A stretch of 64,000 nt of DNA from Conchocele bisecta (lineage: Eukaryota; Mollusca; Bivalvia; Lucinida; Thyasiridae), in assembly GCA_029237695.1 (NCBI GenBank), contig CM055267.1, positions 13,047,043 through 13,111,042 on the forward strand, read 5' to 3'. Positions 44,921 to 57,805 of the stretch are shown in pieces; the stretch's first letter is position 1; every line of letters begins with the position of its first letter. The translations under genes and the position numbers were made by a program. The notes under the pieces were generated by a model that did not search any database, was not told where the DNA came from, and saw only the letters and a program-made list of their open reading frames with translations.

Positions 44921-45153
44921 GGGGGGGGGGGGTGGGGGGGCGGGGGGGGGGGGGGTGGGGGGGGCGTTTATTAGCCAGAAAAAATAAATAAAAAATATTA
45001 CCAAGGACCGCCAATTTCAAACACAAATAAGGATTTAAGGATTTTGTGTTTGAAATAGGCGTCATGGTAAAATTAAATTATTTTTATTTTTTTTTATTTG
45101 GGGTGGGGGGTGGCGGGGGGGGGGGGGATGGCGTTTATTAGCCAGTAAAAAAG

Positions 45154-45216
<63 letters not shown>

Positions 45217-46660
45217 ATTACCAAGGACCACCAATTTCAAACACAAATAAGGATTTAAGGATTATTTGTGTTTGAAATAGGCGGTCATTGGTAAAATTAT
45301 TTATTTTTTATTTTTATTTTTTTATTTGGGGGTGGGGTGGGGGTGGGGGGGGGGGGGTGGCGTTTATTAGCCAGTAAAAAAGAAAAAATAAAAAAAATAA
45401 AAAAAATAAAATAAAAAAAAATTACCAAGGACCACCAATTTTAAACACAAATAAGGATTTAAAGATTATTTGTGTTTGAAATTGGCGGTCATTGGTAAAA
45501 AATATATATATTTATTTTTTTTATTGGGGGTGGGGGGGGGGGCGTTTATTAGGAGGGGGGGGGGGCGTTTATTCAAGGTTATACGGTATGTATGTGACGT
45601 TGACCGGGGATTTGTCACAGCAAATGAAATATTAAGTATTTTCAATGAAAGAAATAGAAGTTATAACATATTTCTCTGATGTTAAGTTTTGTAAAGAGAC
45701 TAAGTATGTGACCTTGACCTTGGGATCAGCGGGTGTTGGACAGTCGTAGATTTGTCACAGCATGATAGTACAACCTTAGAGGAATGCACAAGTGAAATAA
45801 TAAGAATTTTCAATGAAGGAAATAGAAGTTATAACTTATTTCTCTGATGTTAAGTTTTGTAAAGAGACTAAGTATTTGACCTTCACATTGGGATCAGCGG
45901 GGGTTGGACGGTCATGGATTTGGCACAGCATGGTATTAGAGCCTTACAGGAATGCATGTGTTGAAATATTAAGCATTTTAGATGAAGGAAATAGAAGTTG
46001 ATAACAATATTCTCTGATGTTAAGTTTTGTAAAGAGACTAAGTATTTGACCTTGACCTTGGGATCAGCGGGGTTGGACGGTCGTGATTTGGCACAGCATT
46101 GTAGTAGAGCCTTACAGGAATGCATGTGTGAAATATTAAGCATTTTAGATGAAGGAAATAGAGGTTATAAAAATATTTCTCTGATGTTAAGTTTTGTAAA
46201 GAGGACCAAGGTATTTGACCTTGACCTTGGGATCTGCGAGGGGGGGGTTGGACGGTCGTGGATTTGGCACAGCCATGGTAGGTAGGCCTTTACAGGAATG
46301 CCATGTGGTGAAATATTAAGCACTTTAGATTGACAAATTAGAATTTATAACAAAATTTCTTGAAATATTAAGTTTACGGACTTTAGATGAAGGAAATAGA
46401 AGTTATAACAATATTTCTCTGATGTTAAGTTTACGGACTAAGTATTTGACCTTGACCTTGGGATCTGCGGGGGTTGGACGGTCGTGGATTTGGCACAGCA
46501 TGGTAGTTACAGGAATGCATGTGTGAAATATCAAGCATTTTAGATGAAGGAAATAGAAGTTATAACAATATTTCTCTGACGCACGGACGGACGCACGGAC
46601 GGACGCACGGACAACCTGACTCCAGTATACCCCCCCCCACAACTCATTGCGGGGGGTATA
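44461..46660. mobile_element. tandem-core element (C) with nested TIR element
   Basis: About six ~145-bp units with GTGACCTTGACCTTGGGATC, GATTTGGCACAGCATGGTA and TCTCTGATGTTAAGTTTTGT end in GCACGGACGGAC repeats (46579-46610) and the hairpin of C8 and G6 runs at 46626-46660. The first unit is interrupted at 44643 by a TA-flanked element. Confidence 0.7.
44643..45588. mobile_element. TIR element with long G runs
   Basis: Ends CCGTATAACCTCGAATTAAC and, at 45564-45588, TTTATTCAAGGTTATACGG are imperfect inverses, flanked by TA. The target matches GAGACTAAGTATGTGACC in the surrounding tandem units. Inside are four modules of G run (up to ~20), GGCGTTTATTAGCCAG, A-rich linker and a palindrome (ATTTCAAACACAAATAAGG and inverse). 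Confidence 0.75.
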
Positions 46661-46671
46661 AAGAGAAAATG

Positions 46672-49550
46672 AACAAGAGCTGTAGGAGAACATCATAGCT
46701 CGACTACGAGGGTTGTCGATGTACACATAGCTTGACAAAGAAGGTGGCTGCGGCCTGCATAAAAACCTTAACCAAGGTTGACTAAAAACCTTAACCAAGG
46801 GAAATTAAGTAAGTAATTCAAGGGTAAATGTAGGTCAATGTCAGATATAGGTCAGGGGTTACTGATGTACATCACTAGGAGATGAAGTTGTCCAAGTATG
46901 GTTGCTGTAGGCCTTGGAGTATTCCATATACAAGCTTGACTATACACATTAATCAAGTTTGAGTACAAACCTTAACCAAGGGGAAATCAATGAGAAAAAG
47001 TTATCCAAGTATGGTGTCTGTATGCACAATAGTATTCCATGTACAAGCTTGACTAAAAACCTTACCCAAGGTTGACCAAAAACCTTAACCAAGGGGAATT
47101 AAGTAAGTAATTCAAGGTTAAATGTAGGTCAAGGTCAAATATAGGTCAGGGGTTATTGATGTACATCACTAGGAGATGAAGTTGTCCAAGTATGGTTGGT
47201 GTAGGGCCAGGAGTATTCTATCTACAAGCTTGACTAAAAACCGTAACCAAGGGGAATTAAGTAAGTAATTCAAGAGGAAATGTAGGTCAAGGTCAAATAT
47301 AGATCAAGGGTTATTGATGTACATTGCTATGAGAAAAGGTTGTCAAAGTATGGTGTATGTATGCACACTAGTATTCCATGTACAAGCTTGACTTAAAAAC
47401 CTTAACGAAGGTTGACTAAAAACCTTAACCAAGGGGAATTAAGTAAGTAATTTAAGAGGAAATGTAGGTCAAGGTCAAATATAGATCAGGGGTTATTGAT
47501 GTATATCACTAGGAGATGAAGTTGTCCAAGTATGGTTGGTGTAGGGCCAGGAGTATTCCATCTACAAGCTTGACTAAAAACCTTAACCAAGGAGAATTAA
47601 CTAAGTAATTCAAGAGGAAATGTAGGTCAAGGTCAAATATAGATCAGGGGTTATTGATGTACATCACTATGAGAAAAGGTTGTCCAAGTATGGTGTCTGT
47701 ATGCACAATAGTAGTCCATGTACAAGCTTGCCTAAAAACCTTAACCAAGGTTGACTAAAAACCTTAACCAAGGGGAATTAACTAAGTAATTCAAGGTTAA
47801 ATGTAGGTCAAGGTCAAATATAGGTCAAGGGTTGTTGAAGTACATCACTAGGAGATGAAGTTGTCCAAGTATGGTTGGTGTAGGGGCAGGAGTATTCCAT
47901 CTACAAGCTTGACTAAAAACCGTAACCAAGGGGAATTCACAAAGTAATTCAAGAGGAAATGTAGGTCAAGGTCAAATATAGATCAGGGGTTATTGATGTA
48001 GATCCCTATGAGAAAAGGTTATCCAAGTATGGTGTCTGTATGCACAATAGTATTCCATGTACAAGCTTGACTAAAAACCTTAACCAAGGTTGACTAAAAA
48101 CCTTAACCAAGGTTGACTAAAAATCTTAACCAAGGGGAATTAACTAAGTAATTCAAGGTTAAATGTAGGTCAAGGTAAAATATACGTCAGGGGTTGTTGA
48201 TGTACATCACTAGGAGATGAAGTTGTCGAAGTATGGTTGGTGTAGGGCCAGGAGTATTCCATCTACAAGCTTGACTAACAACCTTAACCAATGGGAATTA
48301 AGTAAGTAATTCAAGAGGAAATGTAGGTCAAGGTCAAATATAGATCAGGAGTTATTGATGTACATCCCTATGAGAAAAGGTTGTCCAAGTATGGTGTATG
48401 TATGCACACTAGTATTACATGTACAAGCTTGACTAAAAACCTTAACCAAGGTTGACTAAAAACCTTAACCAAGGGGAATTAAGTAAGTAATGTAAGAGGA
48501 AATGTAGGTCAAGGTCAAATATAGGTCAGGGGTTATTGATGTACATCACTATGAGAAAAGGTTGTCCAAGTATGGTGTCTGTATGCACAATAGTAGTCCA
48601 TGTACAAGCTTGCCTAAAAACCTTAACCAAGGTTGACTAAAAAATAAAAACCTTAACCAAGGGGAATTAACTAAGTAATTCAAGGTTAAATGTAGGTCAA
48701 GGTCAAATATAGGTCAAGGGTTGTTGAAGTACATCACTAGGAGATGACGTTGTCCAAGTATGGTTGGTGTAGGGGCAGGAGTATTCCATCTACAAGCTTG
48801 ACTAAAAACCGTAACCAAGGGGAATTCACAAAGTAATTCAAGAGGAAATGTAGGTCAAGGTCAAATATAGATCAGGGGTTATTGATGTAGATCCCTATGA
48901 GAAAAGGTTGTCCAAGTATGGTGTCTGTATGCACAATAGTATTCCATGTACAAGCTTGACTAAAAACCTTAACCAAGGTTGACTAAAAATCTTAACCAAG
49001 GGGAATTAACTAAGTAATTCAAGGTTAAATGTAGGTCAAGGTAAAATATACGTCAGGGGTTGTTGATGTACATCACTAGGAGATGAAGTTGTCGAAGTAT
49101 GGTTGGTGTAGGGCCAGGAGTATTCCATCTACAAGCTTAACTAACAACCTTAACCAATGGGAATTAAGTAAGAAATTCAAGAGGAAATGTAGGTCAAGGT
49201 CAAATATAGATCAGGAGTTATTGATGTACATCCCTATGAGAAAAGGTTGTCCAAGTATGGTGTCTGTATGCACACTAGTATTACATGTACAAGCTTGACT
49301 AAAAACCTTAACCAAGGTTGACTAAAAACCTTAACCAAGGGGAATTAAGTAAGTAATGTAAGAGGAAATGTAGGTCAAGGTCAAATATAGGTCAGGATTT
49401 GTTGATGTACATCACTAGGAGATGAAGTTGTCCAAGTATGGTGGGTGTAGGGCCAGGAGTGTTCCATATACAAGCTTGACTAAAAACCTTAACCAAGGCG
49501 TGACGGTGACGCCGACACCGACGCCGACGCCGGGGTGACTACATAAGCTC
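46672..49550. mobile_element. tandem-core element (F), AACAAGAGCTGTAGGAG start
   Basis: After AACAAGAGCTGTAGGAGAAC and GACAAAGAAGGTGGCTGCGG, about eleven units of ~220 bp (alternating subtypes) repeat GACTAAAAACCTTAACCAAG, GAAATGTAGGTCAAGGTCAA and GTACATCACTAGGAGATGAA. It ends GGCGTGACGGTGACGCCGAC with a CGACGC tract and CGGGGTGACTACATAAGCTC. No coding. Confidence 0.8.
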
Positions 49551-50316
49551 CTAAAAATGGCTACAAAGGGGGATTACCTCATCAGAACATGAATAGCGTT
49601 CTTCTTGCCATGATCAACAGTATACCAAATTTGGTTAAGATGTGGCAAGGATAATTTGAGTTATTGTATGGACAAGTATACAGAGTGTGATAATTATAAA
49701 TAGCCGCCAATGGGATATAACTAATACGAACATTTGAAAAGTCAATAAGATTCTTCGGCTTGCCATGATAAACATGGAAATCAAATTTGATTACAATCCA
49801 TCAAGTAGTATGTGAGTTATTGCGTGGACAATGATACAGATGGCGAAAATTAACTAAAATATGTTCATAGAACACAGATGCCCCACATATCGCTTTGATA
49901 GTTAACAAGGCAAAATTCCAAGTACAAGCTACATACCAAGTATCAAGCCTCCAGCTATTACGGTTTAGAAGTTTTACAAGTTACAAGGCAAAATGGCGAA
50001 ATTCTAATAAACTTTACACACCTACTCATCATAAGGAAGCTACATACCAAGTTTCAGGTCTGTAGCTAGTATGGTTACGAGTAGGTAACAAGGCAAAATT
50101 TAAAAATTCTAACTCGAAAGTGGGAGATAATCCATGACCCGGGAGTCAAATAAAAAATCAACATAAACTTTGCGTATCTACTCATAAATAAGCTACATAC
50201 CATGTTTCAGGTCAGTAACTAGTGCGGTTTATAAGTTATAAGGCAAAACTGGGAAATTCTAAGTTAAAAAGGGGAAGATAATACAGTATTGGACAAGGAA
50301 ACAGATGGCAAAAATT
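49551..50316. repeat. diverged tandem units between elements F and G
   Basis: Single units related to 42113-42640 (49555-49860) and blocks sharing CATACCAAGTTTCAGG near 49930, 50040 and 50190. Non-coding. Confidence 0.5.
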
Positions 50317-52036
50317 AACAAGAGCTGTAGGAGAACAGCATAGCTCGACTACGAGGGTTGTCGATGTACACATAGCTTGACAAAGAAGGTGGCTGCGGCC
50401 TGCATAAAAACCTTAACCAAGGTTGACTAAAAACATTAACCAAGGGAAATTAAGTAAGTAATTCAAGGTTAAATGTAGGTCAATGTCAGATATAGGTCAG
50501 GGGTTATTGATGTACATCACTAGGAGATAAAGTTTTCCAAGTATGGTTGCTGTAGGCCCAGGAGTATTCCATATACAAGCTTGAGTAAAAACCGTAACCA
50601 AGGGGAGATAACTAAGTAATCCAAGGATAAAAGTAGGTCAAGGTCAAATATAGGTCAGGGATTATTGATGTACATCACTAGGAGATGAAGTTGTCCAAGT
50701 ATGGTTGATGTAGACCCAGAAGTATTCCATCTACAAGCTTGACTAAAAACGTTAACCAAGGTTGAGTAAAAACCTTAACCAAGGGGAATTAAGTAAGTAA
50801 TTTAAGGTTAAATGTAGGTCAATGTCAAATATAGGTCAGGGGTTGTTGATGTACATCACTAGGAGATGAAGTTGTCCAAGTATGGTTGGTGTAGGGCCAT
50901 GAGTATTCCATCTACAAGCTTGACTAAAAAAAAACCTTAACCAAAGATAATTAAGTAAGTAATTCAAGAGGAAATGTAGGTCAAGGTCAAATATAGATCA
51001 GGGGTTATTGATGTACATCACTATGAGAAAAGGTTGTCCAAGTATGGTGTCTGTATGTACAATAGTATTCAATGTACATGTACAAGCTTGAGTAAAAAGC
51101 TTAACCAAAGTCGAGTAAAAACCTTAACCAAGGGGAAATAAGTAAGTAATTCAAGGTTAAATGTAGGTCAAGGTCAAATATAGGTCAGGGGTTGTTGATG
51201 TACATCACTAGGAGATGAAGTTGTCCAAGTATGGTTGGTGTAGGGCCAGGAGTATTACATCTACAAGCTTGACTAAAAACGTTAACCAAGGGGAATTAAG
51301 TAAGTAATTCAAGAGGAAATGTAGGTCAAGGTCAAATATAGATCATGGGTTGTTGATGTACATCACTAGGAGATGAAGTTGTCCAAGTATGGTGGGTGTA
51401 GGGCCAGTAGTATTCCATATAGAAGGTTGACTAAAAACCTTAACCAAAAGGAATTATGTAAGTAATTGAAGAGGAAATGTAGATCAAGGTCAAATATAGA
51501 TCAGGGGTTATTGATGTACATACCTATGAGAAAAGGTTGTCCAAGTATGGTGTCTGGATGCACAATAGTCTTCAATGTACAAGCTTGAAAAAAAAACTTA
51601 ACCAAGGTTGATTAAAAACCTTAACCATGGGGAATTAAGTAAGTAATTCAAGAGGAAATGTAGGTCAAGGTCAAATATAGATGAGGGGTTATTGATGTGC
51701 ATCACTAGGAGATGAAGTTGTCCAAGTATGGTGGGTGTAGGGCCAGTAGTATTGCATATACAAGCTTGACTAAAAACCTTAACCAAGGTTGACTAAAAAC
51801 CTTAACCAAGGGGAATTAACCCAGTAATTCAAGAGGAAATGTAGGTCAAGGTCAAATATAGATCAGGGGTTATTGAAGTACATCACTAGGAGATGAAGTT
51901 GGTGGGTGTAGGGCCAGTAGTATTCCATATACAAACTTGACTAAAAACCTTAACCAAGGCGTGACGGTGACGCCGACGCCGACGCCGACGCCGGGGTGAC
52001 AACATAAGCTCTACTTATTCTTCGAATAATCAAGCT
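50317..52036. mobile_element. tandem-core element (G), same ends as F
   Basis: First ~110 bp nearly identical to element F, about seven units of the same type, and the same GGCGTGACGGTGACGCCGAC / GGGGTGACAACATAAGCTC end, followed by the small hairpin TTATTCTTCGAATAA. Confidence 0.8.
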
Positions 52037-52396
52037 AAAAATGACAAGGTATGTAACTAAGCTGAAAATTTTGAAAATCAATAGGGTTCTTTGTCTTGCC
52101 ATGGTAAACATGTAAAGCGAATTTGATCCGTCAAGTAGAACTCTAGTTATTGCATGGACAAGCTGTGACCGCCCGGCAACCCATTGCTTCATAAGGCACA
52201 TACAGTAGGCAAGACAAGGACACAATACATGCGGAATAAAGAGCTTTATAGACTTTGAACACACACTATGGGATGAAGTAAGTATATGAGTACAGACATG
52301 CTAAATAGCTGTTTATGTGGAGCAATATTATGGAAGTAATAGCCATTTGCCAAGCTGATGCCCTCTATGTCAAGGTCAAGATAAAAAAAAAGATAA

Positions 52397-53340
52397 GAAA
52401 ATGTGGCCAGTCGGCACAGAAATGCCCCCGGTGGCAGATTGGAGAAACTGTGGCAAAGTGATATGTATTTATAAGCACAGTTGTGAAGGTCAAATGGTGA
52501 AGGTCATATTAAGGACAGCATGGATTCACAGGTTTGATGTATTGAAATATTAAAGTAATCCATCAAGGGATATAGAAGTTATGACAAAATTGAGAAACTG
52601 GCAAACTTATTAATGTGTGAAAAAGTTCAAGGTTGTCAAGGTCAAAAGGTCAAGGTCATATTATGGGTAATGTGGATGGGTGGCATTTGTCAACAAGCAC
52701 GATGTATTGAACAATTAAAGTAATCCTTCAAGGGATATATAAGTTATGAAAGAATTGAGAAACTCCGGCGAACTTCTTAATGTGAAAAAAGTTCAAAGTT
52801 GTAAAGGTCAAAAGGTCAAGGTCATATTAAGGGCAGCATGGCTGTGTAGTATTTTTTGTCCACAAGTATGCTATGTTGAAATATTTTAAGTAATCATTCA
52901 AGGAATATAGAAGTTATGACAAAATAGAGAAACTCCAAACAAAAAGTTTGAAGCTGTGGAGGTCAAAAGGTCAAGGTCATATTAAGGGCAGAATGGATGT
53001 ATGGCATAAGTCCACAGGTATACTGTGTTGAAATATTTAAGTATCCTTCAAGGAATATAGAAGTTACGACAGAATTCAGAAACTCTGGCAAACTTCTTAA
53101 TGTGGGAAAAAGTTCAAAGTTGTGAAGGTCAAAAGGTCAAAGTTATATTAAGGGTGACATGGATGTGTGGCATTTGTCCACATGTATACTGTGTTGAAAT
53201 ATTTAAGTAATCCTTCAAGGGATATAGAAGTTATGACATAATTGAGAAACTCTGGCGAACTGCTTAATGTGCCAGACACACGGACGGACACACGGACACA
53301 CAGTCCAAACACTATATGCCTCCGGCTCTACCGAAATCTA
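52397..53340. mobile_element. tandem-core element (D)
   Basis: Starts GAAAATGTGGCCAGTCGGCA, then about five ~150-bp units with AAGGTCAAAAGGTCAAGGTC and ATATAGAAGTTATGAC, ACACGGACGG repeats at 53277-53300, and TATGCCTCCGGCTCTACC at the end. Confidence 0.65.
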
Positions 53341-53381
53341 CCAAAATCAACTAATCAAGATAATAACTCAATTGGATTGTA

Positions 53382-53893
53382 AAGGTACATGCCCACTCAG
53401 TAGGCACAAACTGTTCTTTATATCAGAGACATCATCTGAGACATTTTCTGACAAAATAAACATTCATTCACCATTACCACGCGTATTAATTGGCATTATT
53501 ATACATTTTATATCAGACGTACATTTCAACGCTGATATCAGGGGCGATAACCGTGTTTCCTTAAAATGTTAACGGACATTACTATTTATTATCTGCATTT
53601 ATTTCTTGATGTGCAATGATCATACATTATACTCTGTTGAAAATATTATTTTTTTCAGGTGACGCATTTAATTAGAATAAATAATAAAAAAACATCATGC
53701 CTCATTTGCATATGAAAATAGCCTAATACCACCGCGCGTCACTATCAGTAAAATAAATATTACTAAATGATTATATCTGTATAGCGGGCACTCGTAATTT
53801 TTAGAACTGTTGGAATAGTGACACAATTATACACTTATTTAATTCCTATAAAGAACAGTTTGTGCATACTGAGTGGGCATGTACCTTTAAGTG
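53382..53893. mobile_element. TIR element, AGGTACATGCCCACTCAG ends, copy 2 (inverted)
   Basis: Internal sequence matches 33664-34111 in reverse complement, including GGCGATAACCGTGTTTCCTT and ATTACGAGTGCCC-type blocks. Confidence 0.85.
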
Positions 53894-54387
53894 ATTATAG
53901 CCATCAATGTGACAAACGATCAAAAGATACGCAAAATTTGGACAATGTCCTAAATTTACATCCCACAAAGTTTACGGTCACCATGGTGATGGTCAAGGCC
54001 ATCCAAATGACACTAGGTGGATAGCTATCAATGTCAGGAAGCTGTTGATGAAGGTTGGTAATAATCTGACTAACGGATCAAGACATATGGGAAATTTAGT
54101 ACAAAATTTACGTCCAAAATTGTTGATGACGACAACGAAGATGCCGAGAATGACACAGCCGACAATGACGACGCAGGAATTGTGACTGCTATGTCTCACT
54201 TTCCAGTTTCGTGGATGAGACAAAATTCAAAACATGAACATCAAGTAATTTCTGTTTTGCTTTCAAAGTTAATTTCAAGGAATTTTATTAGTTTTAGCAA
54301 GTATCAATGATGAAAGCAATGTTTAATATTTGAAGTTCTACAAAAACTTGCATTGCTTGGGGGAGACATAATACAAACATTGAGTAC
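53894..54387. other. prominin intron, unexplained segment
   Basis: Contains a minus-strand hydrophobic frame (NSCVVIVGCVILGIFVVVIN) without credible paired splice sites. Its place inside the extracellular-loop part of prominin argues against a membrane exon. Nature unknown. Confidence 0.35.
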
Positions 54388-54471
54388 CTTTTGCAGATCT
54401 ACATTATGCAGCTGGTTACTCTTTAGACTCTCCAGGTCATTGGCTGCCTGGGTAAGGTTAGCCGCCTCATC
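54388..54471 (-). CDS. PROM1-like: prominin-like gene, extracellular-loop exon beside the 74-bp array
   Basis: This 84-nt, phase-0 exon encodes 28 residues, starting DEAANLTQAANDL and ending HNVDLQK. The acceptor is CTATTGTAG and the donor GTACTCA. NLT is a glycosylation sequon. The residue pattern is helical and resembles the previous exon, as expected for the long helical ectodomain of prominins. The oddity is upstream: the acceptor and roughly the first 50 coding bases recur about 38 times as a 74-bp tandem array that fills the intron. The copy called here is the only one followed by a distinct coding 3' half and a donor site. Confidence 0.78.
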
Positions 54472-57310
54472 CTACAATAGAGTGATCAAATATTATGTAG
54501 ACTCCGCAGGTCATTGGCTGCCTGGGTTAGGTTAGCCGCCTCATCCTACAATACAGTGATCAAATATTCTGTAGACTCCGCAGGTCATTGGCTGCCTGGG
54601 TTAGGTTAGCCACCTCATCCTACAATACAGTGATCAAATATTATGTAGACTCCGCAGGTCATTGGCTGCCTGGGTAAAATTAGCCGCCTCATCCTACAAA
54701 ACAGGATAAAATATTCAGTAACTCAGTGCATTGGGCTGCTGGGTAAAATTAGCTGCCTCATCCTACAATACGTATCAAAAATTCTGAGACTCTGCAGGTC
54801 ATTGCTGCGGGGTTAGGTTAGCCGCCTCATACACAATCAGTGACAAATATTCTGTAGACTCCGCAGGTTCATTGGCTGCCCTGGGTAAAATTACGCCTAC
54901 TCATTCCTACAATACAGTGATATCAAATATTATGATGGAGACTCCGCAGGTACATTGGCTGCCTGGGTTAGGTTAGCCCACCTCAACAATACAGGGATCA
55001 AATATATGTGATCCGCAAAAGGTCATTGGCTGCCTGGGTTAGGTTAGCCACCCATCCTACAATACAGGGATCAAATATTCTGTAGACTCGCAGGTCATTG
55101 GCTGCCTGGGTAGGTTAGCTGCCTCATCCTACAATACAGTGATCAAATATTCTAGACTACTAGCATGGTCATTGGTCTGCTGGGTTAGGTTAGCCGCCTC
55201 ATCTACAATACAGTGATCAATATTCTGTAGACTCCGCAGGTCATTGGCTGCTGGTTTGGTAGCCTGGGTAGATTAGCTTGCCTCATCTACAATACAGTGA
55301 TCAAATATTCTGTAGACTCCGCAGGTCATGGCTGCCTCCTGGGTTAGGTTAGCCACATCATCCGTACAATACAGATCAAATAATATTCTGTAGACTCCGC
55401 AGGTCATTGCTGCCTGGTTAGGTTAGCCGCCTCATCCTACAATTAAACAGGACAAATATTGTAGACCTCCGCAGGTCATTGGCAGCCTGGTTAGTTTACC
55501 ACCTCATCCTACAATACAGATCAAATATTCTGTAGACTCCGCAGGTCATTGGCGCCTGGGTTAGTTAGCCACCTCATCCTACAATACAGTGATCAAATTA
55601 TGTGACTCCGCAGGTCATTGGCTGCCCAGGTTAGGTTAGCCACCTCATCCTACAATACAGGGATCAAATATTCTGTAGACTCCGCAGGTCATTGGCTGCC
55701 TGGGTTAGGTTAGCCGCCTCATCCTACAATACAGGGATCAAATATTCTGTAGACTCCGCAGGTCATTGGCTGCCTGGGTTAGGTTAGCCGCCTCATCCTA
55801 CAATACAGTGATCAAATATTCTGTAGACTCCGCAGGTCATTGGCTGCCTGGGTTAGGTTAGCCGCCTCATCCTACAATACAGTGATCAAATATTCTGTAG
55901 ACTCCGCAGTCATTGGCTGCCTGGTTAGGTTAGCCGCCTCATCCTACAATACAGTGATCAAATATTCTGTAGACTCCGCAGGTCATTGGCTGCCTGGGTT
56001 AGGTTAGCCACCTCATCCTTACAATACATGATCAAATATTATGTAGACTCCGCAGGTCATTGGCTGCCTGGGTTAGGTTAGCCACCTCATCCTACAATAC
56101 AGGGATCAAATATTCTGTAGACTCCGCAGGTCATTGGCTGCCCAGGTTAAGTTAGCCACCTCATCCTACAATACAGTGATCAAATATTCTGTAGACTCCG
56201 CAGGTCATTGGCTGCCCAGGTTAGGTTAGCCACCTCATCCTACAATACAGGGATCAAATATTCTGTAGACTCCGCAGGTCATTGGCTGCCTGGGTTAGGT
56301 TAGCCACCTCATCCTACAATACAGGGATCAAATATTATGTAGACTCCGCAGGTCATTGGCTGCCTGGGTTAGGTTAGCCACCTCATCTACAATACAGATC
56401 AAATATTATGTAGACTCCGCCCAGTAACATTGCAAATGCCTGGGTTAGGTTAGCCACCTCATCCTACAATACAGGGATCAAATATTATGTAGACTCCGCA
56501 GGTCATTGGCTGCCTGGGTTAGGTTAGCCACCTCATCCTACAATACAGGGATCAAATATTATGTAGACTCCGCAGGTCATTGGCTGCCCAGGTTAGGTTA
56601 GCCACCTCATCCTACAATACAGTGATCAAATATTCTGTAGACTCCGCAGGTCATTGGCTGCCCGGGTTAGGTTAGGTCGCCACTCATCCTACATACAGGG
56701 ATCAAATATTCTGTAGACTCCGCAGGTCATTGGCTGCCTGGGTTAGGTTAGCCACATCATCCTACAATACAGTGATCAAATAAAATTATTGTAGACTCCG
56801 CAGGTCATTGGCTGCCTGGGTTAGGTTAGCCACCTCATCCTACAATACAGTGATCAAATTATGTAGACTCCGCAGCAGGTCCATTGGCTGCACTGTTAGG
56901 TTAGCGCCTCATCCTACGTATCAGTGATCAAATATTCTGTAGACTCCACAGGTCATTGGCTGCCTGGGTTAGGTTAGCCGCCTCATCCTACAATACAGGG
57001 ATCAAATATTATGTAGACTCCGCAGGTCATTGGCTGCCTGGGTTAGGTTAGCCGCCTCATCCTACAATACAGTGATCAAATATTATGTAGACTCCGCAGG
57101 TCATTGGCTGCCTGGGTTAGGTTAGCCGCCTCATCCTACAATACAGTGATCAAATATTCTGTAGACTCCGCAGGTCATTGGCTGCCTGGGTTAGGTTAGC
57201 CACCTCATCCTACAATACAGTGATCAAATATTATGTAGACTCCGCAGGTCATTGGCTGCCTGGGTTAGGTTAGCCACCTCATCCTTTAATACACAGTGAT
57301 CACAAATGCT
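54430..57310. repeat. 74-bp minisatellite derived from a prominin splice acceptor and exon
   Basis: About 38 copies of a 74-bp unit. On the minus strand each carries TGATCACTGTATTGTAG followed by GATGAGGCGGCTAACCTAAC...GACCTG, that is, the 3' splice site and first ~50 bases of exon 54388-54471. Reading on from the copied acceptor gives 19 codons and then TGA. Several sub-regions (54690-55560, 56380-56430, 56660-56900) are rich in indels. Confidence 0.95.
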
Positions 57311-57432
57311 GTACGGTACCGTTTCTCAGCCAGTGGGGAGATATAGATAAAGCTTTCATTATAAAGTATCAACCAATTGAACACTCATGTCAGTGATCAC
57401 TATTACTGTCGTAGGTAACAGGTAATACGGAG

Positions 57433-57805
57433 GTGTTGGTTGGTTGGTCGTTCGTTCGTTCGTTCGTTCGTTCGTTCGTTCGTTCGTTCGTTCGTTCGTT
57501 CGTTCGTTCGTTCGTTCGTTCGTTCGTTCGTTCATTTTGTTTGTGTGGGTTTTGGTTTGGTTGGTTGGTGGTTGGTTGGTTGTTTGTTTGGTATGGTTGG
57601 TTGGTTGGTTGGTTGGTTGGTTGGTTGGTTGGTTGGTTGGTTGGTTGGTTTTGTGGTGTTGTTGATGTTGTTGTTTGGTTGCGTTGTTCGTTCGGTTAGT
57701 TGATTCGTTCGTTTCATCGTCGTGTCGGTCGGGGTCGGGTGGTCGGTCGGTCGGTCGGTCGGTCGGGGTTGGTTGGTTGGTTGGTTGGTTGGTTGGTTGG
57801 TTGAT
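57433..57805. repeat. compound microsatellite cluster
   Basis: About 21 TTCG units (57449-57533), about 12 GGTT units (57598-57648), then GGTC (57738-57765) and GGTT (57766-57803) tracts. It lies in the intron 125 bp downstream of the 57931-58020 exon. Confidence 0.97.

Noticed and set aside
44877..45065. Proline-rich minus-strand frame
   Set aside because: Translation of long G runs inside a transposon; open by composition only.
53993..54223. Minus-strand hydrophobic segment as a prominin transmembrane exon
   Set aside because: It would fall between two extracellular-loop exons, and no acceptor/donor pair keeps frame with phase-0 neighbours.
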